NCBI GenBank assembly: GCA_002439095.1
Contig: DJOT01000031.1
Location: 1-27,037 of the forward strand
Direction of reading: 5' to 3'
Source: Bacteroidales bacterium UBA6431
GTDB taxonomy: Bacteria > Bacteroidota > Bacteroidia > Bacteroidales > UBA932
DNA length: 27,037 nt
This document shows positions 16,730 to 24,435 of this stretch, one piece after another; position 1 is the stretch's first letter, and every line of letters begins with the position of its first letter. A program made the position numbers and the translations under genes. The notes under the pieces are model-generated. The model was not told where the DNA came from and made no database searches. It was given only the letters and a program-made list of their open reading frames with translations.

Positions 16730-18370
16730 ATGAAAAAGAAACTTACATATTGTATCCTCGTGCTCGCCGCCCTCGCCTCAGGATGTACCAAGCTGGAGGA
16801 CAAGAGCTATTCACTCATCATCTCCGATGATTTCGAGCCGACTGCAAAAGATATCTCCTCACTGGTGGGAGCGGCCTACGGCAACTGGCGCGAATGCCTG
16901 TTCTGCTGGGACAACTATACCCGTATCATGGATCTCACAAGCGATGAGAGCGTGATCCCCGCCCGTCCTAACGGCTGGGTGGACGGCGGCAAATACCGCA
17001 TCCTGCATGAGCACAAGTGGACGGACGAGGATGTCAATGTTGAAAACAACTGGAGCACCTTCTATGCGGGCATCAACAACTGCAACCGCATCATCTACCA
17101 GATCGAGTCGGGAAGCATCCCGGTAGGCGAGGAGAAGGAGTCAACCGTCGCAGAGCTGAAGGTGCTGCGTGCCTCGTATTATTATATGCTGTGCGACTTT
17201 TACGGCAACGTCCCGATCATCACCAAGTATGATGTCCCGGAGGGCTTCCTTCCGGAGCAGAACACCCGCAAGGAGGTCTTTGATTTCATAGTCGGGGAGA
17301 TAAAGGAGAACCTCCCTCTGCTCAGCGAGCAGAACGGGGGCATAATGTATGGACGTTTCAACAAATGGGGAGCCCTGGCTCTGCTTGCCAAGATGTACAT
17401 CAACGCCGAAGTCTACACTGGCACCCCGATGTGGAAGGAGTGCATCGAGGTCTGCGATGAGATCATGGGCAGCAAGCTCTTCGATCTGGACGCGAGCCAG
17501 ACGGACGTGTTCGCAGTCGAGAACGAGAATGCCAAGGAGATGATTTTCGCCATACCTTTCGACAACAGGTACATCAACGACTTCGGGATCACCTCCCTTT
17601 TCATCCAGTCCCTTCAGCCTGAGAACCAGCTCACCTACAATCTCAACGAAGCCCCTTACGGAGGCATCTGCGCGGTGCCTCAGTTCGTGGACACCTTCGA
17701 CAAGGACGACGAGCGCTACAAGAACAACTGGATCAAGGGCGACCAGTACTCCGCTTCCGGAGAATTGCTTATCTGCACGATGGGCTCATATTCCGGCAAG
17801 CCGCTGTCTTACATCAATGAGGTGCCGAGCATCGCGGAGTCCCAGGAAGTGCATGGCTTCCGCTACGGCAAGTTCGAGATAGAGATGGGGTCCCGCAAGC
17901 AGCAGAGCAACGACTGGCCTCTGCTGAGATATGCTGACGTGCTTATGATGAAGGCCGAGTCCATGCTGCGCTCCGGAGATGCTGACGGTGCGGCGGAACT
18001 CGTGACACGCGTGCGTGAGAGGAACTTCAAGGGCGAATACGCCAAGGGTGCAGCCAAAGACAAGGCCACGGTGACCGGGGCGGACCTGCTCAAGGGCAGC
18101 TGCTACGACTATGGACGGCGCGACAACCGTCTCACGACCCAAGAGGGCGGAGCCGACGTCAAGTACGGGCGTATGCTGGACGAGCTGGGCTGGGAGTTCA
18201 ACCAGGAAGCCCGTCGCCGTCAGGACATGATCCGATTTGGGGTCTTTGCCACCAAGTCATGGTTCTCCCACGATGCCACGAATGAGGCTTACCGCACCCT
18301 GCTCCCGATCCCGAGAAGCCAGAGGGAGAAGAACAAGAACCTCAAGCAGAACGAAGGATACACAAAATAA
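16730..18370 (+). CDS. SusD/RagB-family glycan-binding surface lipoprotein
   Basis: A 546-residue outer-membrane lipoprotein that forms the lid over the SusC barrel and captures glycans. The signal peptide ends in LASGC with lipidated Cys19, followed by TKLED. RagB/SusD features include the N-terminal helical segment, AELKVLRASYYYMLCDFYGNVP (read here in two parts, about 142-163), the ALLAKMYINAEVYTG helix, and a C-terminal region with LLRYADVLMMKAESMLRSGD, NQEARRRQDMIRFG and the terminal LLPIPRSQREKNKNLKQNEGY, which is the usual closing motif. It lies 19 bases after susC and 11 bases before the GH127 gene, so the three form one operon. Confidence 0.97.
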   Translation: MKKKLTYCILVLAALASGCTKLEDKSYSLIISDDFEPTAKDISSLVGAAYGNWRECLFCWDNYTRIMDLTSDESVIPARPNGWVDGGKYRILHEHKWTDEDVNVENNWSTFYAGINNCNRIIYQIESGSIPVGEEKESTVAELKVLRASYYYMLCDFYGNVPIITKYDVPEGFLPEQNTRKEVFDFIVGEIKENLPLLSEQNGGIMYGRFNKWGALALLAKMYINAEVYTGTPMWKECIEVCDEIMGSKLFDLDASQTDVFAVENENAKEMIFAIPFDNRYINDFGITSLFIQSLQPENQLTYNLNEAPYGGICAVPQFVDTFDKDDERYKNNWIKGDQYSASGELLICTMGSYSGKPLSYINEVPSIAESQEVHGFRYGKFEIEMGSRKQQSNDWPLLRYADVLMMKAESMLRSGDADGAAELVTRVRERNFKGEYAKGAAKDKATVTGADLLKGSCYDYGRRDNRLTTQEGGADVKYGRMLDELGWEFNQEARRRQDMIRFGVFATKSWFSHDATNEAYRTLLPIPRSQREKNKNLKQNEGYTK

Positions 18371-18381
18371 CACTATAAAGA

Positions 18382-20364
18382 ATGAAATTTGAAGCATTGT
18401 TTCTTACACTTGCCATCGCATCCGGAACTGCGGTCGCGCAAGATTATCCGATAACTCCGGTGCCTTTCACTTCGGTGAAAGTGACGGACAACTTCTGGGG
18501 ACAGAGGCTCAAGGCCAGCCGCGAGGTGACCATCCCTCTGGCATTCAGCAAATGCGAGGAGTCCGGGCGCTACAAGAATTTCATGATGGCGGCCAATCCA
18601 AGTCCCGACAACAGTGTGGAGGGTCTCTCTTTCGACGACACGGATGTCTACAAGACGATAGAGGGTGCCGCATACTCCCTGCAGACCCATCCGGACAAGA
18701 AGCTGGAGCACTACATCGACAGCGTGCTGGTCATTGTGGCTGCGGCACAGGAGCCTGACGGCTACCTCAACACCTTCCGCACCAGAAATCCGGAGCACCC
18801 TCACGAGTGGATGGGCAGCAAGCGCTGGGAGAAGGTGGAGGATCTGAGCCACGAGTTCTACAACCTCGGACACATGATCGAGGGTGCCGTGGCCTACTAT
18901 CAGGCTACCGGCAAGCGCAACTTTCTGGACATCGCCATCAAATATGCTGATTGCGTAGCGCGTGAAATCGGCAACGGCCCCGGCCAGCAGGTCAAGGTAC
19001 CTGGCCACCAGATCGCAGAGATGGCGCTTGCCAAACTCTATCTTGTCACCCATGACAAGAAATACCTCGACCTCGCCGAATTCTTCCTTGAAAACAGGGG
19101 CAAGACCGAACTGAAACGGGAGTACAGCCAGTCCCACAAGCCTGTACTTGAGCAGGATGAGGCTGTTGGCCATGCCGTGCGTGCCCTGTACATGTACTCC
19201 GGCATGGCTGATGTGGCCGCCCTCACCGGGGATAGGGCCTATATCGATGCCATCGACAGGATCTGGGACAACGTGACTGGTAAGAAACTCTACCTCACCG
19301 GAGGTCTGGGTGCACGCCATAATGGCGAAGCTTTCGGGGACAACTACGAACTTCCGAACCTGACCGCCTATTGCGAGACCTGTGCAGCCATCGCCAACGT
19401 CTATTGGAACCATCGTCTCTTCCTCCTGCACGGCGAGTCCAAGTACTACGACGTGCTGGAGCGTACCCTTTACAATGGCCTGATTTCAGGCGTGTCAATG
19501 GACGGCGGCACTTTCTTCTACCCTAATCCGCTGGAGTCTGACGGCGAGTACAAGTTCAGCCAGGGTGCGGCCCACCGCCAGCCTTGGTTCGGCTGCGCCT
19601 GCTGTCCTTCCAACCTCAGCCGTTTCATCCCTTCACTGCCGGGATACCTCTATGCCGTGAAAGACAACAATGTCTATGTCAACCTCTACATGAGCAACAA
19701 GGCGGAGATTGAAGTTGGCGGCAAGAAGGTGGCCCTCGCCCAGACGGGAAACTATCCGTGGGACGGACAGATGCAGGTTGAGGTCGCACCACGCAGGAAG
19801 CAGCAGTTCACCCTCAGGCTCCGAATCCCTGGATGGCTGCAGGACGAGGTTGTTCCGAGTGATCTGTACAGCTTCGCCGATAATGCCAAGTCCGGATTCA
19901 CCGTCAAGGTGAACGGGGCCGAAGTGGAGAAGAGGATGGACAACGGCTACCTCTGCATCGACCGGACCTGGAAGAAGGGCGACAAGGTCGATATCGAGTT
20001 CGACATGGAGCCGCGCATCGTGGAGGCCAACCCGTTGGTGGAGGCCGACAGGGGCAGGGTTGCAGTGGAGCGCGGGCCGCTTGTATATTGTGCGGAATGG
20101 CCTGACAACGATTTCAAGCTCCAGAGCCTCCTGCTGCCGGAGAATCCGGTGCTGAAGGTCGAGAAAAAGCCGGAACAGCTCAACGGCATCGACATGATCA
20201 AGACTTCCGGCCAGTCCCTTTACTATAATGACAAGGGACAGCTCCAGACAAGGGAGGTGGAAGTGTCGATGATCCCGTATTATGCTTGGGCCCATCGTGG
20301 CGACGGGGAGATGTCCGTATGGCTTCCTCAGAGCCTTGGTGCCGTCAAGCCTGCAAGAAACTGA
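18382..20364 (+). CDS. GH127-family glycoside hydrolase (beta-L-arabinofuranosidase type), exported
   Basis: A 660-residue enzyme with a cleavable signal peptide (cut near residue 19-20, GTAVAQ), so it probably acts in the periplasm. GH127 enzymes remove terminal beta-L-arabinofuranose; some members act on the branched sugar acid of rhamnogalacturonan II. The metal-thiolate site is visible: Glu332 and Cys334 in YCETCAAIANVYWNHR, and Cys407-Cys408 in FGCACCPSNLSRF, matching the Zn ligands and Cys nucleophile of the Bifidobacterium HypBA1 type (Glu338, Cys340, Cys417, Cys418). Glu316 in NGEAFGDNYE lies 16 residues before Glu332, the same spacing as that family's acid/base residue. An (alpha/alpha)6 catalytic domain fills most of the protein and a beta domain the last third (about 450-660). 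Last gene of the SusCD operon, followed by a terminator. The exact substrate is inferred from family only. Confidence 0.93.
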   Translation: MKFEALFLTLAIASGTAVAQDYPITPVPFTSVKVTDNFWGQRLKASREVTIPLAFSKCEESGRYKNFMMAANPSPDNSVEGLSFDDTDVYKTIEGAAYSLQTHPDKKLEHYIDSVLVIVAAAQEPDGYLNTFRTRNPEHPHEWMGSKRWEKVEDLSHEFYNLGHMIEGAVAYYQATGKRNFLDIAIKYADCVAREIGNGPGQQVKVPGHQIAEMALAKLYLVTHDKKYLDLAEFFLENRGKTELKREYSQSHKPVLEQDEAVGHAVRALYMYSGMADVAALTGDRAYIDAIDRIWDNVTGKKLYLTGGLGARHNGEAFGDNYELPNLTAYCETCAAIANVYWNHRLFLLHGESKYYDVLERTLYNGLISGVSMDGGTFFYPNPLESDGEYKFSQGAAHRQPWFGCACCPSNLSRFIPSLPGYLYAVKDNNVYVNLYMSNKAEIEVGGKKVALAQTGNYPWDGQMQVEVAPRRKQQFTLRLRIPGWLQDEVVPSDLYSFADNAKSGFTVKVNGAEVEKRMDNGYLCIDRTWKKGDKVDIEFDMEPRIVEANPLVEADRGRVAVERGPLVYCAEWPDNDFKLQSLLLPENPVLKVEKKPEQLNGIDMIKTSGQSLYYNDKGQLQTREVEVSMIPYYAWAHRGDGEMSVWLPQSLGAVKPARN

Positions 20365-20373
20365 GATGATTAA

Positions 20374-20403
20374 GGGCTGGCCGGATCGGCCGGCCCCTTT
20401 TTT
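20374..20403 (+). terminator. Rho-independent terminator of the SusCD-GH127 operon
   Basis: A 10-bp GC-rich stem, GGGCTGGCCG (20374-20383) with CGGCCGGCCC (20387-20396), one G-T pair, a 3-base loop, then a C and six T (20398-20403). It lies nine bases after the GH127 stop. Confidence 0.85.
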
Positions 20404-20451
20404 CTGTGAGCCTGGTGCAACAAAAAAGGTATGCAAGCGAAAAAAATTGTG

Positions 20452-20459
20452 CATCTTTG
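20452..20459 (+). promoter_or_regulatory. Probable -7 promoter box of the S1/P1 nuclease gene
   Basis: CATCTTTG matches TAnnTTTG in seven of eight positions. It ends only five bases before the ATG at 20465, so the transcript would be almost leaderless unless translation starts further in. Confidence 0.4.
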
Positions 20460-20464
20460 CAGGC

Positions 20465-21256
20465 ATGGAAAGGATAAGCAGTTTTTTGAAGATGATCTGC
20501 CTGGGGGCGGGTCTTCTCGCGTTGTCTGTCAACGGTTATTCATGGGGACAGAAAGGTCATGACGTGACTTGTGCCGTGGCACAGAAGCATCTCACGAAGA
20601 AAGCGGAAAAGAAGATTACCGAGCTTCTTGACGGAAAATCAATCATTTATTGGGCAAACTGGATGGACAACGCCAGCCACACCCCCGAATACAGCTATAC
20701 AAGCACCTGGCATTACAAGAATATTGATGCTGACGAGACTTTTGAAAGCGCGGCTCTAAACGAGAACGGGGATGTCATCCGTGCTATCAATGAGCAGATT
20801 GCTGCATTGAAAAGCGGAAAGCTGAGTCGTGATGAGCAGGTCCTTTCGCTCAAGTTCCTAGTTCATCTGATGGGGGATCTGCATTGCCCGATGCACATGG
20901 GGCATAAGTCCGACCGCGGCGGCAACAGATGGCAGGTGCAGTATTTCGGCAACGGCACCAACCTTCATTCCATCTGGGATTCATCGATCATCGAGAGCGC
21001 CCACAAATGGACGTATACCGAGTGGGTCGAGCAGATCGACACCAACAGCAAGGAAGTTGATCGGGAACTCGCTGAAGGGACTCCGGAGTCATGGGCGAAA
21101 GAGACTTATGAGATCTGCAAGACAGTCTACGATGAGACTCCTGTCGGATCTAAGCTGTCTTACGACTATGTGAGCAGATGGGCACCGGTGATTGAAAACC
21201 AACTCTTGCGTGCCGGCCTCCGCCTCGCTTCAGTGCTGAATGATATTTTCCGGTAG
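20465..21256 (+). CDS. Secreted S1/P1-family zinc nuclease
   Basis: A 263-residue exported nuclease that would degrade single-stranded DNA/RNA or remove 3'-phosphates, using three zinc ions. The signal peptide (1-26) ends so that Trp27 becomes the mature N-terminus, as required in this family because the terminal Trp binds zinc. The full ligand set fits the P1 pattern: Trp27, His32, Asp68 (NWMDNAS), His83 (TWHYKN), His134, Asp138 and His144 (HLMGDLHCPMH), His168 and Asp172 (LHSIWD), with spacings equal to P1. Start 20465 was chosen because the frame upstream to 20282 runs back through the terminator into the GH127 gene. It stands alone between two terminators and is unlikely to belong to the PUL. 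Confidence 0.94.
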   Translation: MERISSFLKMICLGAGLLALSVNGYSWGQKGHDVTCAVAQKHLTKKAEKKITELLDGKSIIYWANWMDNASHTPEYSYTSTWHYKNIDADETFESAALNENGDVIRAINEQIAALKSGKLSRDEQVLSLKFLVHLMGDLHCPMHMGHKSDRGGNRWQVQYFGNGTNLHSIWDSSIIESAHKWTYTEWVEQIDTNSKEVDRELAEGTPESWAKETYEICKTVYDETPVGSKLSYDYVSRWAPVIENQLLRAGLRLASVLNDIFR

Positions 21257-21286
21257 TTTTTTTACCGGTGAACATGGCTTTTTGTG

Positions 21287-21326
21287 GCCACCTGCGACGC
21301 ATTTCTGTTGCGCAGGTGGCGTTTTT
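21287..21326 (+). terminator. Rho-independent terminator after the nuclease gene
   Basis: A perfect 10-bp stem, GCCACCTGCG (21287-21296) with CGCAGGTGGC (21311-21320), then G and five T (21322-21326). A second small hairpin, CCGGTA (21250-21255) with TACCGG (21263-21268), spans the nuclease stop codon. Confidence 0.85.
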
Positions 21327-21371
21327 ATCCTGATAATGTTCGGACATCCTTTTTCCATAAGGGTAAATTCG

Positions 21372-21379
21372 TATATTTG
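21372..21379 (+). promoter_or_regulatory. -7 promoter box of the acyl-chain cassette (TATATTTG)
   Basis: Exact TAnnTTTG match, 24 bases before the ATG at 21404 and downstream of the nuclease terminator. The -33 position holds CTTTTT rather than TTTG. It probably drives all five genes to 24415, since no other promoter box is evident between them. Confidence 0.6.
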
Positions 21380-21403
21380 TAAAAAATTCAGGAAAACAGC
21401 GTC

Positions 21404-22138
21404 ATGGCGAAAAAGTATGCGTTAGTTACCGGTGGCTCCCGGGGCATTGGACGGGCCATCTGCCTTAAACTTGCGGAAAACGGAATTCCCGTGCTGGTAG
21501 GCTACCGTTCCAATGAAAGTGCTGCCGAAGAAGTACGTAATACTATTATTCATAATGGCGGCTCGGCATTCGTGCTCCGTCTGGATGTCAGCGACAAGGA
21601 CAGCGTCGAGGCCGCCCTGGACAATTGGGAGGCCGCGCATCCCGATGATTACATCGCCTATCTTGTGAACAATGCCGGAGTGACCCACGACGAGCTCATG
21701 TTCAGGATGACAGACGACGGATGGAATTCGGTGATCGGGACATCCGTCAACGGACTGTTCTACGTCACCCGTCACCTTCTGCCCAAGATGATGGCACGCG
21801 GGCATGGCGGCAAGATCGTGAACATGTCGTCCCTCTCGGGCCTTAAGGGAATGGCGGGCCAGACGAACTATTGCGCTGCGAAAGCGGCGGTCATCGGCGC
21901 CACGAGAGCCCTTGCCCAGGAGACGGCTTCCAGAAACGTCACAGTCAATGCAGTAGCCCCGGGCTTCATCTCCACGGACATGACAAAAGACCTCCCCGAG
22001 GAGGAAATCAGGAAGACTATCCCCATGAAGCGCTTCGGCCGGCCGGAAGAAGTCGCGGAGCTGGTCTGCTTCCTCTGCTCGGGCAAGGCGGACTACATCA
22101 CGGGCGAAGTCATCAGCATAAACGGGGGACTTTTCTGA
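21404..22138 (+). CDS. fabG: 3-oxoacyl-ACP reductase (SDR family, FabG/ApeQ-like)
   Basis: A 244-residue cytoplasmic short-chain dehydrogenase that reduces 3-oxoacyl-ACP with NADPH. It has the Rossmann glycine motif TGGSRGIGRAI (9-19), the NNAG motif (NNAGVTHDELMF), and the catalytic set Ser143 (NMSS), Tyr156 and Lys160 (YCAAK). The C-terminal ISINGGLF is typical of FabG. Length matches FabG. It opens the cassette: the ketosynthase ATG follows its stop by one base. Grouping with a ketosynthase, ACP and two hotdog dehydratases suggests a dedicated ketoreductase, like ApeQ of aryl-polyene systems, rather than the housekeeping FabG. Confidence 0.93.
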   Translation: MAKKYALVTGGSRGIGRAICLKLAENGIPVLVGYRSNESAAEEVRNTIIHNGGSAFVLRLDVSDKDSVEAALDNWEAAHPDDYIAYLVNNAGVTHDELMFRMTDDGWNSVIGTSVNGLFYVTRHLLPKMMARGHGGKIVNMSSLSGLKGMAGQTNYCAAKAAVIGATRALAQETASRNVTVNAVAPGFISTDMTKDLPEEEIRKTIPMKRFGRPEEVAELVCFLCSGKADYITGEVISINGGLF

Positions 22139-22139
22139 T

Positions 22140-23360
22140 ATGAGACGTGTAGTAGTAACCGGCATGGGAATATGGTCCTGCATAGGGACAAGCATCGACG
22201 AGGTCAAGGCTTCCCTGTACAGGGGAAAATCCGGCATAGGGATAGAAGCCGAAAGGCTTGAATACGGATTCCGCTCGCCGCTCACCGGGATTGTCCCGAG
22301 ACCCGTCCTTAAAGGAGTGCTCGACCGCCACCTGCGCAGAAGCCTTCCTGAAGAGGCGGAATACGCATTCATGGCCAGTTCCCAGGCCCTGGAGATGGCC
22401 GGGATCGACAACAGCTGTCTCGACAGCCACGAGATCGGATGCATATTCGGCAATGACTCCTCCGCCCGGCCTGTCATCGAGGCGGCGAAAATCATGGAGG
22501 AGAAAAAGGACACCGAATTGCTGGGACAGTCCTTCATCTTCCAGTCGATGAACTCCACCGTCAGCATGAACATCAGCACGATCTTCCGTCTGAAGGGCAT
22601 CAACTTCACCGTGAGCGCCGCCTGCGCGAGCGGAAGCCATTCGATAGGCCTTGCCTACATGTTCATCCGGGACGGGCTGCAGGACATGATCCTGTGCGGA
22701 GGCGCCCAGGAGACGAACTACTATTCGATGTTCTCGTTCGACGCGCTGGGCACGTTCTCGAAAAACTATGCCGTCCCATCCAAGGCCAGCCGTCCTTTTG
22801 ACAAGGACCGCGACGGGCTTGTCCCGAGCGGAGGGGCCGCAGCCCTGGTGCTTGAAGACTACGACAGCGCCGTGGCACGCGGCACGGACATCCTGGGGGA
22901 AGTGGTCGGGTACGGATTCTCGTCCAACGGCACCCCGGTGATAAGCCAGCCAAGCCCCGAGGGCTGCACAAGATCCATCTTGAGAGCTTTGAAGGACGCC
23001 GGCATGAAACCCTGCGACATCGACTACATCAACGCCCACGCGACAAGCACGCCTCAGGGCGACATGAGCGAGGCCAAGGCCCTCAGGCAGATATTCAACG
23101 GCGAGCATGCCCTCATCAGCAGCACCAAGAGCATGACAGGGCATGAGTGCTGGATGGCAGGCGCCAGCGAGGCGATCTATTCGCTCATCATGATGCAAAA
23201 TGATTTCGTCGCCCCGAACATCAACTTCGAAGAAGGCGACGAATACTCCAGAGATCTCAACATCGCCCGCCGGACAGTCGATACAAAAGTCAACACAGTG
23301 TTGAGCAATTCATTCGGCTTCGGCGGGACAAACAGCACATTGATCATCAAAAAAATCTAA
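22140..23360 (+). CDS. Beta-ketoacyl-ACP synthase (KAS I/II-like)
   Basis: A 406-residue condensing enzyme that extends an acyl chain with malonyl-ACP. The catalytic triad is complete: Cys162 in SAACASGSHSIG, His300 in NAHATSTPQGD, and His335 with Lys330 in TKSMTGHECW. So this is an active ketosynthase, not a chain-length factor, which would lack the Cys. The C-terminal NSFGFGGTNSTLII is the usual KAS glycine-rich motif. The segment after His335 (ECWMAGASEA) differs from the common GHLLGAAG form. It lies one base after fabG and 12 bases before the ACP gene. No second ketosynthase or chain-length-factor partner is encoded nearby. Confidence 0.93.
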   Translation: MRRVVVTGMGIWSCIGTSIDEVKASLYRGKSGIGIEAERLEYGFRSPLTGIVPRPVLKGVLDRHLRRSLPEEAEYAFMASSQALEMAGIDNSCLDSHEIGCIFGNDSSARPVIEAAKIMEEKKDTELLGQSFIFQSMNSTVSMNISTIFRLKGINFTVSAACASGSHSIGLAYMFIRDGLQDMILCGGAQETNYYSMFSFDALGTFSKNYAVPSKASRPFDKDRDGLVPSGGAAALVLEDYDSAVARGTDILGEVVGYGFSSNGTPVISQPSPEGCTRSILRALKDAGMKPCDIDYINAHATSTPQGDMSEAKALRQIFNGEHALISSTKSMTGHECWMAGASEAIYSLIMMQNDFVAPNINFEEGDEYSRDLNIARRTVDTKVNTVLSNSFGFGGTNSTLIIKKI

Positions 23361-23372
23361 TCCCCACTTGAA

Positions 23373-23615
23373 ATGGACAGAAAAGAAATCGAAGATAAGG
23401 TAAAAGGAATCCTCGTGGACGAGTTCGAGGTTGACGAGGAGAAAATAACGCCAGAGGCGAGACTGATCGAGGATCTGGGAATTGACAGCCTGGATTTCGT
23501 TGACATAGTTGTCCTTGTCGAAAAGACATTCGGCTTCAAGATCAAGCCGGAGGACATGGCAGGACTTGAGACCTGCTCGAAATTCTGCGATTACGTCGAA
23601 TCGAGGTTGAATTAG
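23373..23615 (+). CDS. Acyl carrier protein
   Basis: An 80-residue acidic ACP. Ser39 in DLGIDSLDFVDIV is the phosphopantetheine attachment site. The protein is mostly acidic helices, as expected (DEFEVDEEK, VEKTFGFKI). It is dedicated to the cassette by position: 12 bases after the ketosynthase and three bases before the first dehydratase-like gene. It carries the growing chain between the reductase, synthase and dehydratases. Confidence 0.95.
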   Translation: MDRKEIEDKVKGILVDEFEVDEEKITPEARLIEDLGIDSLDFVDIVVLVEKTFGFKIKPEDMAGLETCSKFCDYVESRLN

Positions 23616-23618
23616 CCG

Positions 23619-24050
23619 ATGCCCGGGATTCCGATGGACATACACGACCTGCTCCCACAGCAGGAGCCTTTCGTAATGGTTGACAGGATTGTCGGGTACA
23701 CACCGGACTCCTGTACCACGGAGACGCTGATCCGGCAGGACTGCCTGTTCGTGGACGACGGCATCCTCTCCCCTTGCGGCATCCTGGAGAACGTCGCCCA
23801 GACATGGGCCGCCCATATCGGATACTGCTGCAAATACATTTTACATAAGGACATTCGGATCGGCCTGCTCGGAGCTGTCCGGGATTTCAACTTTTCCGGC
23901 AACGTCAGGGCAGGATCCACACTTAGGACTACTGTCAGACTCATCGAGGAAGTTCTTGGCGTGACGCTCGCATCGGCCATCGTGGAATGTGACGGCGAAG
24001 TGATCGCCTCGGGGCAGATAAAGCTGGCCATGACGGAAAGTAGTATATGA
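23619..24050 (+). CDS. Hotdog-fold dehydratase-like protein 1 (ApeP-like; has acid, lacks His)
   Basis: A 143-residue hotdog protein resembling the ApeP/FabZ-like dehydratases of aryl-polyene and flexirubin clusters. The LLPQQEPFVMVDRI opening (11-24) matches the substrate-channel start of this family, and GILENVAQT (54-62) aligns with the central helix of FabZ, with Glu57 at the catalytic acid position. The region where FabZ has its catalytic His, 14 residues earlier, reads DCLFVDDG and has no His. Start 23619 follows the ACP stop by three bases; Met6 (23634) is an alternative. It overlaps the next gene by four bases (ATGA), so both proteins are probably made in equal amounts. Function is inferred: a half-site partner of the next protein, or a thioester-binding protein. 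Confidence 0.82.
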   Translation: MPGIPMDIHDLLPQQEPFVMVDRIVGYTPDSCTTETLIRQDCLFVDDGILSPCGILENVAQTWAAHIGYCCKYILHKDIRIGLLGAVRDFNFSGNVRAGSTLRTTVRLIEEVLGVTLASAIVECDGEVIASGQIKLAMTESSI

Positions 24051-24415
24051 GATTGCGTGACAGTCTATATTTTGTGAAGTCAAAGACTCCGGCGGACGGC
24101 GGATGGCTTTATGCACTCAGCATGAACGCGGAGTGCGTGATATATAAGGCGCATTTCCCCGGAAGCCCCATTACCCCAGGAGTCTGTCTGGTCCAGACAG
24201 GCGTTGAACTGCTGTCAGATGCAAGCGGTGAAGAACTGAATCTGTGCTGCGTGAAGAATGTGAAGTTCCTGAGTATTCTTCATCCCGACAGCCCTCTGAT
24301 ACGGGTGCTTATCCACAAGATCTCCGAGGCGGACGGCCTCACAAAAGCCCAGATCGACATTGAAAGCAGCGGTGTCCCCATTGCTAAGATGTTGCTGATC
24401 TGCCGAAGAAAGTAA
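24047..24415 (+). CDS. Hotdog-fold dehydratase-like protein 2 (ApeI/FabZ-like; has His, acid replaced by Gln)
   Basis: A 122-residue hotdog protein. The FabZ active-site segment is clear: YKAHFPGSPITPGVCLVQTG, with His36 at the catalytic position. In FabZ the acid lies 14 residues after this His; here that position is Gln50. So the protein on its own lacks the usual His/Glu pair, while the partner encoded just upstream keeps the Glu and lacks the His. The ATGA overlap with that gene indicates translational coupling. Last gene of the cassette; the flavodoxin gene follows after 20 AT-rich bases. Confidence 0.82.
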   Translation: MRLRDSLYFVKSKTPADGGWLYALSMNAECVIYKAHFPGSPITPGVCLVQTGVELLSDASGEELNLCCVKNVKFLSILHPDSPLIRVLIHKISEADGLTKAQIDIESSGVPIAKMLLICRRK

Positions 24416-24435
24416 AATTATAAAATCATAAAATC

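Noticed and set aside
18373..19431. 352-codon minus-strand reading frame
   Set aside because: Antisense to the GH127 gene, whose catalytic motifs make the plus strand certain.
20282..20464. Upstream extension of the S1/P1 nuclease
   Set aside because: It overlaps the GH127 gene and a strong terminator; start 20465 gives a proper signal peptide with Trp27 at the mature end.
21422..23198. Long minus-strand reading frames (395 and 361 codons)
   Set aside because: Antisense to the ketoreductase and ketosynthase genes, which carry full catalytic motifs.
22140..23360. Chain-length factor instead of ketosynthase
   Set aside because: The active-site Cys162, His300, Lys330 and His335 are all present.
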